Counted from the stretch's first letter, positions 16,352 to 25,354 are shown. The stretch: 64,000 bases of DNA from CAYTTA01 sp964440655 (GCA_964440655.1 CAYTTA010000004.1:1-64000); one strand, 5' to 3'. Notes: generated by a model from the sequence alone, not told the origin. Numbers and translations are program-made.

Positions 16352-17685
16352 GTCTGTTTTTACTGCCCTTTTCCCTGTTTAGCCTGCTTATCCTGGCGGC
16401 CAATCCTTCATTCGGCCAGCAACGCGGGGCCTCCTATGAGTTTTCATTCCGCCCGGATCTCTGGTACAACGATGTGGATGGTATACAGATCGGAACCCGC
16501 ATGAGCGGGCGCATGGGCGGTACCGGGGAGGAGGGACCCCACCGCCTGGACGCATCGCTCCTTCTGGGGACCTGGTTTCCTTCCAACCCCTTCTCCTGGT
16601 CGGTTCTCTGGACGGAGCCCATTCCCTCTCTCTCCCCATTTGAGAGTGAATTCAACATCCAGCTGCTCGCTTCCGCGGGTGAGGGGATTCAGTCGCACGG
16701 AGTCTCGGTGAACAAGCGGTGGCAGGATCCCTTCGACTTCCGCAGCTATCGGGAGCTCTCGCTCGGCTACCGGCTTCAGGAAAGGTACGACGAGGAGTAT
16801 GCCCTCTTTCCTCAACTCTGGAGCAGCGGCTGGAAGGGGCTAATCCAACCGGAGTTCCATCTGCAGCAGCAGACTCCCACGGGTCCCTATCAGCTCATCC
16901 TCTCCGGGCAGATCAATACGCTGGATTCATTTTTTTATACGGTTGATGCCGCCGTTACGAGACAGTTCCGGTTGGGCGGTGACTGGCAGCTTAGAAGCCG
17001 GCTTTATTTCGGGCATGCCGGGGATGACGCACCGGTTGAGTATCTCCATTTTCGCAGCAGCGGACCGGAGATCGGCCGGCTGGAGAGCCGGCTGACGAGG
17101 GCGAAGGGGACGGTTCCCGTGCCCTGGGCAAGGAGCGGCACCATCCACCATGCGGGAGGAGCCAATATCCGGGGGTATACCGGACAGGATATCGCGTCGG
17201 CCGTCGCCCTGGATCCGCTGCTCTTCCGGACCGTCGGGGCACTCAACCTGGAGCTCGATATCCCCAACCCGGTTCAGCGGATGATCCGCAATCAGCCCTA
17301 TGCATCGGAGTTTGTCTCCCTGCGAACCTATCTCTTTACGGATGGGGCGGTAGCGCGCGGAAGAGGTAGGCCCGGTGGCAGTGGAGGTCCGGGTGGTCCG
17401 GGAGGCAGCGGTGGTTCCGGAGGTGGCGGCTCTGGTGGAAGCGTTGATGGCCCGGGCGGCGGTCAAGGTGGAAGCGGTTCAACGGGAGGGGGGATCGGCA
17501 CCCGCAGGAACATGGCCGATGCGGGGGCGGGAGTGGCATTTTCACTCAACATTCCGGATCATCTGGGTAGACACCGCGGGTTTGTCATTCGATACGAAGT
17601 CCCTTTCTGGCTGTCGGATCCCGGATCGGAACCGGTCTGGAAATGGCGCCACCTGGTGGGTTTCGGGGCGACCATCCATTTTTAG
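16324..17685 (+). CDS. Omp85-superfamily-like outer-membrane beta-barrel without POTRA domains
   Basis: From the GTG at 16324 (preceded by GGAAGA) the product is 453 residues. It has a hydrophobic signal peptide (LFLLPFSLFSLLILAANPSFG then QQ) and many alternating beta strands. The segment GGANIRGY (about residue 280) matches the (V/I)RG(F/Y) loop-6 motif of Omp85 barrels. ALNLELDIPNP, YLFTDGAVA and the C-terminal HLVGFGATIHF match the usual final strands, including the terminal Phe. Family members that assemble proteins carry POTRA domains; none is present here, so it resembles short barrel-only relatives. A Gly-rich insertion of about 45 residues (346-395) interrupts the region after FTDGAVA. 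It lies 67 bp before the pseudo-caspase lipoprotein. The homology is my reading of motifs. Confidence 0.65.
   Translation: MENFGRSCLSLFLLPFSLFSLLILAANPSFGQQRGASYEFSFRPDLWYNDVDGIQIGTRMSGRMGGTGEEGPHRLDASLLLGTWFPSNPFSWSVLWTEPIPSLSPFESEFNIQLLASAGEGIQSHGVSVNKRWQDPFDFRSYRELSLGYRLQERYDEEYALFPQLWSSGWKGLIQPEFHLQQQTPTGPYQLILSGQINTLDSFFYTVDAAVTRQFRLGGDWQLRSRLYFGHAGDDAPVEYLHFRSSGPEIGRLESRLTRAKGTVPVPWARSGTIHHAGGANIRGYTGQDIASAVALDPLLFRTVGALNLELDIPNPVQRMIRNQPYASEFVSLRTYLFTDGAVARGRGRPGGSGGPGGPGGSGGSGGGGSGGSVDGPGGGQGGSGSTGGGIGTRRNMADAGAGVAFSLNIPDHLGRHRGFVIRYEVPFWLSDPGSEPVWKWRHLVGFGATIHF
17359..17503 (+). repeat. Gly-rich GGN repeat insertion within the Omp85-like gene
   Basis: Imperfect tandem units built from GGT/GGC with Ser, Pro and Asp codons encode about 45 residues such as GGSGGPGGPGGSGGSGGGG. 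The frame is kept. The pattern resembles the GGCGGGACT units at the end of the next gene. Confidence 0.85.
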
Positions 17686-17752
17686 CCGGACATCAGGTTT
17701 TCATGGTTATCTGGCAGATCCCAATGCCGAACGCACGATCAGTATCTGAACG

Positions 17753-19821
17753 ATGAGACATCCCTTCTGGCCGGTCTGTTTCCTCTGTCTGGCTCTCATC
17801 CAGTGCACAGGCACCCGCTGGACGGTCACGGATCTTCACTCCGTAAATCCCAGAGAAGCACCCCGCATTGTAGAGTCCGATCAGATTGTTGTCGTTGCCG
17901 ACTCCATCACACCGGAGAATCCCTTTCTCTCCCTCAGGCTTCTGGAAGTCCGGGACCTGGAGTACAATCAGAGGATCCGGGTGGAGAGAACGATGCAGAG
18001 GTATCAGCCGCGATGGGGCTTTGCAGCCATGAGCCTGATGGGAGCCTCTCTCGCCTTCTACGCCGGAAACACAGACGGACTGATCACCTCCCCAAGCGGT
18101 GCCCGTTCACTGGCTCTCAACTCCACCGGTCTGTTTCTGACCGCCCTTGCATTCACTCACTTGCGTACGGTTGATGAGCCGATCTATACGGGAGAGATCC
18201 GTCATCTGCGGCGCAGCGGTACGATGATCCGGCAGGATTCGGTGGCCACCCGTTCCGAGTCGGCGGCTGTGCAGGTTGTGATCCGCGACCGGGAGGGAGC
18301 AGAGCGGCTGAATGAGCAGTTTGACCGGTTCGGGGAGGAGGGAATACGCATCGATCTTTCAGGTCTGGCCAGAGGGGGAATTGAAGCGCCCGATCCTGGC
18401 GAGTTCACAGTGCTCATTTCACAAAACGACCGGACGCAGGAGATGAAGGTTCCCGGATCCGATTTTCTGCGTCCCTTTATACGGATCGGCCAGAGCGCGG
18501 CAGGATTGCGACCCGCGCCCCGTTTTGACGAACAGCCGCCGCTGGTGGAGGTGGCAACCGGCAGCGAGCTCCCTCTTGAGGAACAGGTCTCGGAACGATG
18601 GTACAAGGTCCGCTTCGGCGGTACGCAGCTCTTTCTTCCAATGGAGGCGGGTGAGATGGTCTGGAGAAGCACCGGGGTGCAGGACGATCCTACCATTATA
18701 ACGCTGGAGGAGGTTCCGTTCGGGGAGATCGATGTCGAGTATGCGGTGCCGCTGCTCCGGCTCCGGGACGAAAAGACGTACGGTGTGATTGCCAGCAATC
18801 ATCTCCACAACCAGATCGGTTCGCGCCGCTATCTGGAGCGTGACTACCGGCTGATGGAGCTCTATTTCGGGCAGGCGCTCGGCGCAGGGACGGTGAAGAC
18901 ACTTCATATCAGTCCCGGAGAGGAGTTCCGTCTGGATCTGCCGGGGGCAGGGGGGCAGTATGAGTGTAGTGAGGAGGGTCTGCGCGTGGGGATGGGTGAT
19001 TTACAAGTGAGTCAGAGCGATCTGCGCGTGGGGGAGGGCGATCTGCACGTGGGGGAGGGCGACAGTACGACCCCATCAACATCCACTCTCTATCTCTATC
19101 TTGGTGGATTCGGGCGGGTAGTGCAGTCGGGTGAAGAGCTTTCGGTGGAGCTGATCCATGTCGATGAGCAGGAGAGGGTGAGTTCCATCCCGCTGGAACA
19201 GATTCTGGAGGAGCTTGAGGGTCTCCAGCTGGAGAGGCTTGTGGTTTTTGTGGATCTTGAGTTTCAGCACCGGTTTGCGGGTGTTCAGGAGCGTGAATGG
19301 AACGGAAGGGAGAGAGATCTTTTCCGGCAGATTTCGTCTCCCTTGCTGGCGAGGCCGGACAGGGAGACGGCCGTGATCTTCTCCTCACGACCCGATCAGA
19401 GTTCGGGCCTCTATGAGCGGAACCGTTTCAGCAATCAGTACCACCATTTATTTCCTTATTTCCTGGCCCAGGGCTTGCAACAGCGCAGAACCCGGCTCTC
19501 GGATCTAGTGCGTCATATTGAGAATCAGGTAGACTATACCAGCCGGCGGCTTCATGACCGTCCCCAGACCGTGCAGGCATTCGGAGATCTTTCGATTGAC
19601 CTGGGTTTCCCTTTTGATGCGGGGGCAGGTGGCGGGACTGGCGGGACTGGCGGGACTGGCGNNNNNNNNNNNNNNNNNNNNNNNNNNNNNNNNNNNNNNN
19701 NNNNNNNNNNNNNNNNNNNNNNNNNNNNNNNNNNNNNNNNNNNNNNNNNNNNNNNNNNNNNTTCCCTTTTGATGCGGGGGCAGGTGGCGGGACTGGCGGG
19801 ACTGGCGGGACTGGCGATTAA
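17753..19821 (+). CDS. Lipoprotein with SH3-like domain and degenerate caspase-fold (C14) domain, interrupted by an assembly gap
   Basis: The N-terminus is a lipoprotein signal peptide with lipobox ALIQC (Cys18). About residues 262-305 resemble a bacterial SH3 domain (VATGSELPLEEQ...WYKVRFGG). A caspase-like domain follows: TYGVIASNHL (about 343) is the first strand, SGEELSVELIHVDE and IPLEQILEEL match the central region, and YFLAQGLQQRR...DRPQTVQAFGDL (about 580-610) matches the end of C14 domains. The catalytic pair is missing: the GHG position reads GFG (about 451-453) and the D-A-C-F position reads D-L-E-F (about 501). Four 7-residue repeats (LRVGEGD-like, about 410-437) lie inside. The tail is GGT-rich, and the gap at 19662-19761 splits it. 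If the flanking 55-bp repeats are collapsed, the gene ends GGTGD at the TAA of 19819-19821. Confidence 0.7.
18979..19064 (+). repeat. Four 21-bp in-frame units encoding LRVGEGD-like heptapeptides
   Basis: Units around 18979-19064 encode LRVGMGD, LQVSQSD, LRVGEGD and LHVGEGD in tandem. They lie in the segment joining the first and second half of the caspase-like domain. Confidence 0.85.
19607..19816. repeat. 55-bp perfect direct repeat flanking an assembly gap
   Basis: The 55 bases before the gap (19607-19661) recur without change after it (19762-19816). Both copies end in nonamer units GGCGGGACT. Either the contigs overlap and were not merged, or a longer tandem array spans the gap. Confidence 0.97.
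19662..19761. other. Assembly gap (100 N) in the lipoprotein gene
   Basis: Exactly 100 N. Because the flanks are identical for 55 bp, the true sequence may contain no extra DNA here. The reading frame that appears to continue past 19821 to 19930 is produced by the placeholder length. Confidence 0.99.
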
Positions 19822-19847
19822 CCTGTCTCTGTGTCGAGTGAGGTGGA

Positions 19848-20075
19848 GGGTATATTATTTTACAGCTATCGGTTGTTATTCCAATCGAGTGCCCAAAACC
19901 GGAATAAACAACGATAGGCGGCGGGTATAATGTTTTACAGCTATCAGTGCTTATTCCAGTCCAGTACCCGAAACAGGAATAATCACCTATAGCCTGTGAA
20001 GGTATATGCAGGCGCCGCAGAGCATCATCCATTTTTCGATCCGCAGCCCAAAACGGGAACAATCACCAATGACCT
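19848..20075 (+). repeat. Tandem ~75-bp palindromic repeat, two clear units plus one degenerate
   Basis: Unit 1 starts GGGTATATTATTTTACAG at 19848 and unit 2 starts GGGTATAATGTTTTACAG at 19923. Each contains a hairpin with 17-nt arms and an 18-nt loop: arms 19866-19882 with 19901-19917, and 19941-19957 with 19976-19992. The arms end in TTATTCC and begin GGAATAA. A degraded third unit begins near 20000. The same TTATTCC-N18-GGAATAA core, with 74-bp spacing, appears at 36598-36702 in the opposite orientation. The element lies between the lipoprotein gene and the suf leader. Confidence 0.75.
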
Positions 20076-20275
20076 CCAGTCAATAAACTCACTGCTCAGC
20101 CACCCATTTGGGGAGCAGTTCCCGACAGGGACGTTTGGTTTTAAAAAAGGGGTAATTTTGCTTATATTGACTTGTTCCAAATAAGCGAGTCGCAGAAGAT
20201 GCTAAGCGGCCGGCTGGTTCGTTTCAATAGCGGATTTTGGACATGGGGGAATGAGATATCCGGGATGATGCCCAA
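20076..20275. other. Intergenic region before sufB, no gene seen
   Basis: Together with the repeat and the leader this is part of 660 bp without a coding region (19822-20481). A T/A-rich stretch at 20134-20168 (TTTG, then TAATTTTG and TATATT) may contain the suf promoter; TAATTTTG fits the TAnnTTTG element of Bacteroidota promoters, but the spacing to TTTG is short (15 bp). Confidence 0.4.
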
Positions 20276-20369
20276 CGGTCGATGAAAGAATATTAATGAA
20301 CTGAGCGACCGCAACCCCGGCAAACTATCGTCGGGACGACCTGAGCCGGCGGACCTCACCGGCATGGTC
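20276..20369 (+). ncRNA. Candidate structured 5' leader of the suf operon (three adjacent hairpins)
   Basis: Three stems can form in a row. CGGTCG (20276-20281) pairs with CGACCG (20306-20311). CCGGC (20317-20321) pairs with GCCGG (20345-20349), enclosing TCGT/ACGA. GACC (20352-20355) pairs with GGTC (20366-20369). The block ends about 110 bp before the sufB ATG. No known riboswitch consensus was recognised. It may be a cis-regulatory RNA or merely a structured untranslated region. Confidence 0.35.
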
Positions 20370-20481
20370 GTTGCATGGCGCGCCTGAAATCCGGAATCCG
20401 GGCTTTGGTGGCAAACAGACACACGCATCATCCAAATTAATCAGACAGGAAGATCCACTTAACCATCAATTTGCATCTATC

Positions 20482-21924
20482 ATGAGTGAGACCAAGCTTT
20501 TAGAGTCAATGATCGGTGAAGAGTACAAGTACGGCTTTACCACCGATGTTGAGTATGAAGAGTTTCCAAAAGGCCTGAATGAAGATATTATTCGCAAGCT
20601 TTCTGCAATCAAGGAGGAACCGGAGTGGCTGCTTGAATTCCGTCTGAAGGCATACCGTAACTGGCTCACGATGGAGGAGCCGGAGTGGTTCAATGCCGAG
20701 TATGAGAAGCCCGATTTCGACAATATCCAGTACTACTCCGCACCCAAGAACCTGCCCAGGTATGAGAGCCTGGATGAGGTGGATCCCAACATCCTGGAAA
20801 CCTACGAGAAACTCGGCATTCCGCTTGAAGAGCAGAAGATGCTGGCAGGGGTGGCGGTGGATGCGGTATTTGACAGTGTCTCTATTTTCACCTCTTTCAA
20901 GGAGAGGCTGGCCGAAGCCGGGGTGATCTTCTGCTCGATCTCCGAGGCGGTTCAGAAGTATCCCGATCTGGTGAAAAAATATCTCGGTTCCGTTGTGCCT
21001 GCACGGGACAACTTCTATGCGGCCCTCAACTCGGCGGTCTTCTCGGACGGCTCTTTCTGCTATGTGCCGAAGAATACCGTCAGCCCGATGGAGCTCTCCA
21101 CCTATTTCCGGATCAACAACATGAACTCCGGACAGTTCGAGCGTACGCTGATCATCGCGGACGAGGGGAGCTATGTAAGCTACCTGGAAGGGTGTACCGC
21201 TCCGATGTACGATCAGAACCAGCTTCACGCTGCAGTGGTGGAGCTCGTTGCCCTGGATAATGCCGAGATCAAGTACTCCACCATCCAGAACTGGTACTCC
21301 GGTGACGAGGACGGGAAGGGCGGTATCTACAACTTTGTGACCAAGCGGGGCATCTGCAAGGGGAAAAATTCCAAGATCTCCTGGACCCAGCTGGAAACCG
21401 GTTCATCGGTCACCCTCAAGTACCCCAGTGTCATCCTCCAGGGGGACAACTCCATCGGTGAGTTCTACTCTGTCGCAATTACCACGAAGCGGCAGCAGGC
21501 CGATACCGGCACGAAGATGATCCACATCGGAAAGAACACCAAGAGCACCATTATTTCGAAGGGGATCTCCGCCGGCAACTCCAACAACAGCTATCGGGGC
21601 CTGGTCAAGATCAGCAAGAAAGCGGACAACGCGCGCAACTACTCCCAGTGCGACTCCATGCTGATCGGGTCCACCTGCGGAGCCCACACGTTCCCCTACA
21701 TCGAGTCGGCCAACCCGACCGGACAGATTGAACACGAGGCGACCACCTCACGCGTCGGAGAGGATCAGATCTTCTATCTGCAGTCCAGAGGCATGAGCGA
21801 AGAGGATGCGATCTCGATGATCGTGAACGGGTTCGTCAAGGATGTACTGAAAGAGCTTCCACTGGAATTTGCGGTCGAGGCGAACAAGCTGCTGGGAATC
21901 AAACTGGAAGGAAGCGTCGGATAA
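20482..21924 (+). CDS. sufB: Fe-S cluster assembly scaffold protein SufB
   Basis: SufB, with SufC and SufD, forms the SufBC2D scaffold on which Fe-S clusters are built in the cytoplasm. The ATG at 20482 gives 480 residues beginning MSETKLLESMIGEEYKYGF; the reading frame upstream to 20371 has no family similarity. Typical features are PEWLLEFRLKAYRNW, the segment YYSAPKNLPRYESLDEVDP, and NYSQCDSMLIGSTCGAHTFPYIE, which includes the Cys thought to receive sulfur. Length agrees with the family (about 465-495). It heads the sufB-C-D-S operon and is preceded by a long structured leader. Confidence 0.97.
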   Translation: MSETKLLESMIGEEYKYGFTTDVEYEEFPKGLNEDIIRKLSAIKEEPEWLLEFRLKAYRNWLTMEEPEWFNAEYEKPDFDNIQYYSAPKNLPRYESLDEVDPNILETYEKLGIPLEEQKMLAGVAVDAVFDSVSIFTSFKERLAEAGVIFCSISEAVQKYPDLVKKYLGSVVPARDNFYAALNSAVFSDGSFCYVPKNTVSPMELSTYFRINNMNSGQFERTLIIADEGSYVSYLEGCTAPMYDQNQLHAAVVELVALDNAEIKYSTIQNWYSGDEDGKGGIYNFVTKRGICKGKNSKISWTQLETGSSVTLKYPSVILQGDNSIGEFYSVAITTKRQQADTGTKMIHIGKNTKSTIISKGISAGNSNNSYRGLVKISKKADNARNYSQCDSMLIGSTCGAHTFPYIESANPTGQIEHEATTSRVGEDQIFYLQSRGMSEEDAISMIVNGFVKDVLKELPLEFAVEANKLLGIKLEGSVG

Positions 21925-22013
21925 TCGGGCCGGCAGGGCTCTACCGGTGCCGTGTGCCCGGAGAGCGGACCGGCAGCTTCACACTCTGAACCATTAACCA
22001 AAAAAGGAACAAC

Positions 22014-22787
22014 GTGTTAGAGATTAAGAATTTGCACGCCGTCGTGGAGGAAAGCGGCGAGGAGATCCTGAAAGGGGTCAATCTTACGGTAAACAAAGGG
22101 GAGATCCATGCCATCATGGGTCCGAACGGAAGCGGGAAGAGCACCCTCTCCAAGGTTGTGGCAGGCCACCCCGAATATGAGGTTACCGAAGGTCAGGTCC
22201 TCTATAATGGAGAGGATATTCTGGAGCTCGATCCCGACGAAAGGGCTCACCTGGGGATTTTTCTCGCATTCCAGTATCCGGTGGAAGTTCCGGGTGTGAC
22301 CAACAAGACTCTGCTCCGGGAATCCTACAATACGATCGCCCGCTCCAGGGGAAGGGAGGAGCTCGACCCGATCGAATTTGAGGATTACATCCAGAGCAAG
22401 CTGGAGATCGTGGATATGAATCCCGATTTCCTCGATCGTTCGGTCAATACCGGTTTCTCGGGCGGAGAGAAGAAGAAGAACGAGATTTTCCAGATGGCGG
22501 TTCTGCAGCCCAGTCTCTCTTTCCTGGATGAGACCGACTCCGGGCTCGATATCGACGCGCTGCGGGTGGTCTCCGACGGTATCAAGAAGCTGCATGGTCC
22601 GGAAGATGCCGTTGTCCTGGTCACGCACTATCAGCGGATGCTTGAATATGTAGTTCCCGACTTCGTTCATGTGATGATGGGCGGGAAGATTGTGAAATCG
22701 GGAGGCAAGGAGCTCGCCCTTCAGCTTGAAGAGCAAGGGTATGAGTGGCTTGAATCCCATGTAACGGTTAATGGAGAGAAGGAATGA
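22014..22787 (+). CDS. sufC: Fe-S cluster assembly ATPase SufC
   Basis: SufC is the ABC-type ATPase that energises the SufBCD scaffold. The 257-residue protein begins at a GTG (22014) preceded by AAAAGGAAC. It has Walker A GPNGSGKSTLSK, the ABC signature FSGGEKKKNEI and Walker B SLSFLDETDSGLDIDAL, where DETDSGLD is characteristic of SufC. It ends in an overlap (ATGA) with sufD. The sufB-sufC gap is 89 bp with no terminator seen. Confidence 0.97.
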   Translation: MLEIKNLHAVVEESGEEILKGVNLTVNKGEIHAIMGPNGSGKSTLSKVVAGHPEYEVTEGQVLYNGEDILELDPDERAHLGIFLAFQYPVEVPGVTNKTLLRESYNTIARSRGREELDPIEFEDYIQSKLEIVDMNPDFLDRSVNTGFSGGEKKKNEIFQMAVLQPSLSFLDETDSGLDIDALRVVSDGIKKLHGPEDAVVLVTHYQRMLEYVVPDFVHVMMGGKIVKSGGKELALQLEEQGYEWLESHVTVNGEKE

Positions 22788-24106
22788 CGAAACCGGTGAA
22801 GACGGAACCATCCATTTTGCACGATCTGAGCGAGCGGGCGCGTCCGGCGGGACACAGCGTGCTCGGACAGATCCGTGAGGAGAGCCTGAAAAGACTCGGG
22901 CAGACCCGTTTTCCGACACCCCGGGATGAGGAGTGGAGATTTCTGGACCTGCGTCCTATTACACGGGGAGAGTATTTCCCGGTCGAGGAGGCGGGTGCCG
23001 CCGATGTGAGCAACCCCGAACAGTACTTCATTCCGGAAGCGGAAAACAGCCGCCTGGTCTTTATCAACGGAGTTTTCCAGGAGGAGCTCTCCTCCCTCGG
23101 AGCTTTCACGGGGGGTGTTCTGGCCGGAAACCTGGCCAATCACCTTGATCATCCGGCAGTCGGGACCTATCTCAACAAGCTGGAGAACTATGAGGACGAT
23201 GCCTTCACACCGTTCAACGGGGTGTTCTTCGAGGATGGCGTGTTTGTCTACCTGCAGAAAGGGGCGGAGCTGGAGCCCCCCATCCAGGTCCTCAATCTCT
23301 ACAGCGAGGCGGAGAAAGATTATTTCACCACACCGAGGCTGCTTTTTGTGGCCGAGGCCGGGTCCCGGGCAACCATCATTGAGGATCATATCGGGGTCGG
23401 AAACAATCGCTACATGACCGTTCCGGTCTCCGAGTTCAAGGTGGATGAGGATGCCCATATCCATCATGTGAGGATTCTTCGGGACAGTCTGGAGGCGATC
23501 CACGTCTCGCGGCCGATCACCTGGCTGGAGCACAAGGCGGAGTATCACTCCTACACGATCATGCTCGGAGCCCGGCTTACCCGGAACGAGCCGCGTGTGA
23601 TCCAGAATGCGGAGGAAGTCGATTTCACGATCGACGCGCTGGTGCTGATCGACGGGGATCAGATTGCCGATACCCATTCAGTCATGGATCACCGCTTTCC
23701 GTTCGGAGAGAGCCACCAGCTTCACAAGGTGGTGGTAAAGGGCAACGCCCACTCGATCTTCAACGGCAAGATCTTTGTCCGCAAGGACGCACAGAAGATC
23801 GACTCCTTCCAGGAGAACCGGAACCTGCTGCTCTCCATCAACGGCCAGGTCAACACCAAGCCGCAGCTGGAGATTTTTGCGGATGATGTGCGCTGCTCGC
23901 ACGGTGCGACGATCGGTCAGATCGATCCCGAGCATGTCTTCTACCTGCAGAGCCGGGGGATGACCGAGCAGAAAGCGAAAGAGGTTCTGACCTACGCGTT
24001 TGCCCTCGAGGCGATCGAAAACGTCAAGGTGGAGTCGGTGCACAAGCTCCTGATTGACGAAGTCTACCGCTACACGACCACCGAACTCACGGAAGTCCCC
24101 GCATGA
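22784..24106 (+). CDS. sufD: Fe-S cluster assembly protein SufD
   Basis: SufD is the second beta-helical subunit of the SufBC2D scaffold. The 440-residue protein has an N-terminal helical part with the family element PTPRDEEWRFLDLRP (here FPTPRDEEWRFLDL). The beta-helix core follows, with FNGKIFVRKDAQKIDSFQENRNLLL and the C-terminal CSHGATIGQIDPEHVFYLQSR motif; the latter contains the conserved His. It overlaps sufC by 4 bp upstream and sufS by 4 bp downstream. Confidence 0.96.
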   Translation: MTKPVKTEPSILHDLSERARPAGHSVLGQIREESLKRLGQTRFPTPRDEEWRFLDLRPITRGEYFPVEEAGAADVSNPEQYFIPEAENSRLVFINGVFQEELSSLGAFTGGVLAGNLANHLDHPAVGTYLNKLENYEDDAFTPFNGVFFEDGVFVYLQKGAELEPPIQVLNLYSEAEKDYFTTPRLLFVAEAGSRATIIEDHIGVGNNRYMTVPVSEFKVDEDAHIHHVRILRDSLEAIHVSRPITWLEHKAEYHSYTIMLGARLTRNEPRVIQNAEEVDFTIDALVLIDGDQIADTHSVMDHRFPFGESHQLHKVVVKGNAHSIFNGKIFVRKDAQKIDSFQENRNLLLSINGQVNTKPQLEIFADDVRCSHGATIGQIDPEHVFYLQSRGMTEQKAKEVLTYAFALEAIENVKVESVHKLLIDEVYRYTTTELTEVPA

Positions 24107-25347
24107 AACAGGCCATGCCCTCCATCGACAAGCGACCCGATTTTGGTGAACTCCGGAAGGATTTCCCCATCCTCGAGTCGCAGGTGAACGGAAAACCTCT
24201 TGTCTACCTGGACAACGCGGCATCGAGTCAGATGCCGCGTCAGGTAGCCGATCGGATTGACCGTTACCATCGGATGGAGCATGCCAATGTTCACCGGGGA
24301 ATTCACACGCTGAGTCAGAGAGCGACCGACGAGTTCGAGAGAACCCGCCATCTGATCCGCGAATTCATCAACGCGGAGTCGGAAGATGAAGTGGTTTATA
24401 CAACCGGAACGACCGATTCCATCAATCTGGTGGCGGCCACCTTCGGCCGCCGGTTCCGAACCGGTGATGAGATCCTGCTCAGCGAGATGGAGCACCATGC
24501 CAACATCGTCCCCTGGCAGCTTGTCGCCGAACAGACCGGAGCGGTCATCCGGGTCATCCCGGTGACCGAGAAAGGGGAGATCGATATGGAGGCATATCGT
24601 AACCTCCTGGGGCCCAAGACGAAAATGGTTTCAGTTGTGCACGTTTCCAATGCTCTTGGAACGATCAATCCGGTGAGGGAGATTGTCCGTCTGGCGCATG
24701 AAAACGGGACGCCGGTACTGCTCGACGGGGCTCAGGCCGTGCCGCATCAGAAGGTGGATGTGCAGGAGCTGGGGTGTGATTTTTACGCCTTTTCAGCCCA
24801 CAAGATGTACGGACCGACCGGATTCGGAATCCTTTACGGGAAAAAGGAGCATCTCGATGAGATGCCGCCTTACCGCGGAGGAGGGGAGATGATCGACCGG
24901 GTCACCTTTGAAAAGACCACCTGGAATGTTCCTCCTTTCCGGTTCGAGGCGGGGACGCCACCCATCGCGGCAGCGATTGGTCTTGGAGCCGCGGTCGAAT
25001 ACATCAATTCGATCGGGATGGAGCATCTGGAGCAGCGCGAGAAGGAGCTGATGGAGTATGCCCTCCGGAAGATCCGCCAGGTGGAGGGGATCCGGCTGGT
25101 GGGAGAGGCGGAGGAGCGTTCGGCCGTCATCTCGTTTGTGATGGACGGGATTCATGCCCAGGATGTCGGAACACTGCTGGACAAGCAGGGTGTGGCGGTC
25201 AGGACCGGCCACCACTGTGCGCAGCCCATTCTGGAGCGGTTCGGTCTGACGGCCACGGCCCGGGCATCGTTCGCCTTCTACAATACGGAGGAGGAGATCG
25301 ACCGGCTGATCGACGGGCTCAACTACGTGAAAGAGTTTTTTACCTGA
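24103..25347 (+). CDS. sufS: Cysteine desulfurase SufS
   Basis: SufS is a PLP-dependent group II desulfurase that takes sulfur from cysteine as a persulfide for Fe-S assembly. The 414-residue protein has the PLP lysine in FSAHKMYGPTG, the early motif VYLDNAASSQMP, EMEHHANIVPWQ, and the catalytic Cys in RTGHHCAQP near the C-terminus. No sufE or sufU gene follows; the sulfur acceptor is therefore elsewhere or SufB itself. The gene overlaps sufD (ATGA), closing the sufBCDS block. Confidence 0.96.
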   Translation: MKQAMPSIDKRPDFGELRKDFPILESQVNGKPLVYLDNAASSQMPRQVADRIDRYHRMEHANVHRGIHTLSQRATDEFERTRHLIREFINAESEDEVVYTTGTTDSINLVAATFGRRFRTGDEILLSEMEHHANIVPWQLVAEQTGAVIRVIPVTEKGEIDMEAYRNLLGPKTKMVSVVHVSNALGTINPVREIVRLAHENGTPVLLDGAQAVPHQKVDVQELGCDFYAFSAHKMYGPTGFGILYGKKEHLDEMPPYRGGGEMIDRVTFEKTTWNVPPFRFEAGTPPIAAAIGLGAAVEYINSIGMEHLEQREKELMEYALRKIRQVEGIRLVGEAEERSAVISFVMDGIHAQDVGTLLDKQGVAVRTGHHCAQPILERFGLTATARASFAFYNTEEEIDRLIDGLNYVKEFFT

Positions 25348-25354
25348 TTACGAA

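Noticed and set aside
19822..19930. C-terminal extension of the lipoprotein after the gap
   Set aside because: It depends on the arbitrary 100-N gap length; collapsing the identical flanks gives a stop at 19819-19821.
20196..20275. Possible tRNA or riboswitch upstream of sufB
   Set aside because: GGTTCG is present but acceptor, D and anticodon arms do not form; no SAM, cobalamin or TPP consensus recognised.
20371..20481. Longer N-terminus of SufB
   Set aside because: No SufB-like residues before MSETKLLE, and it would convert leader DNA into coding sequence.
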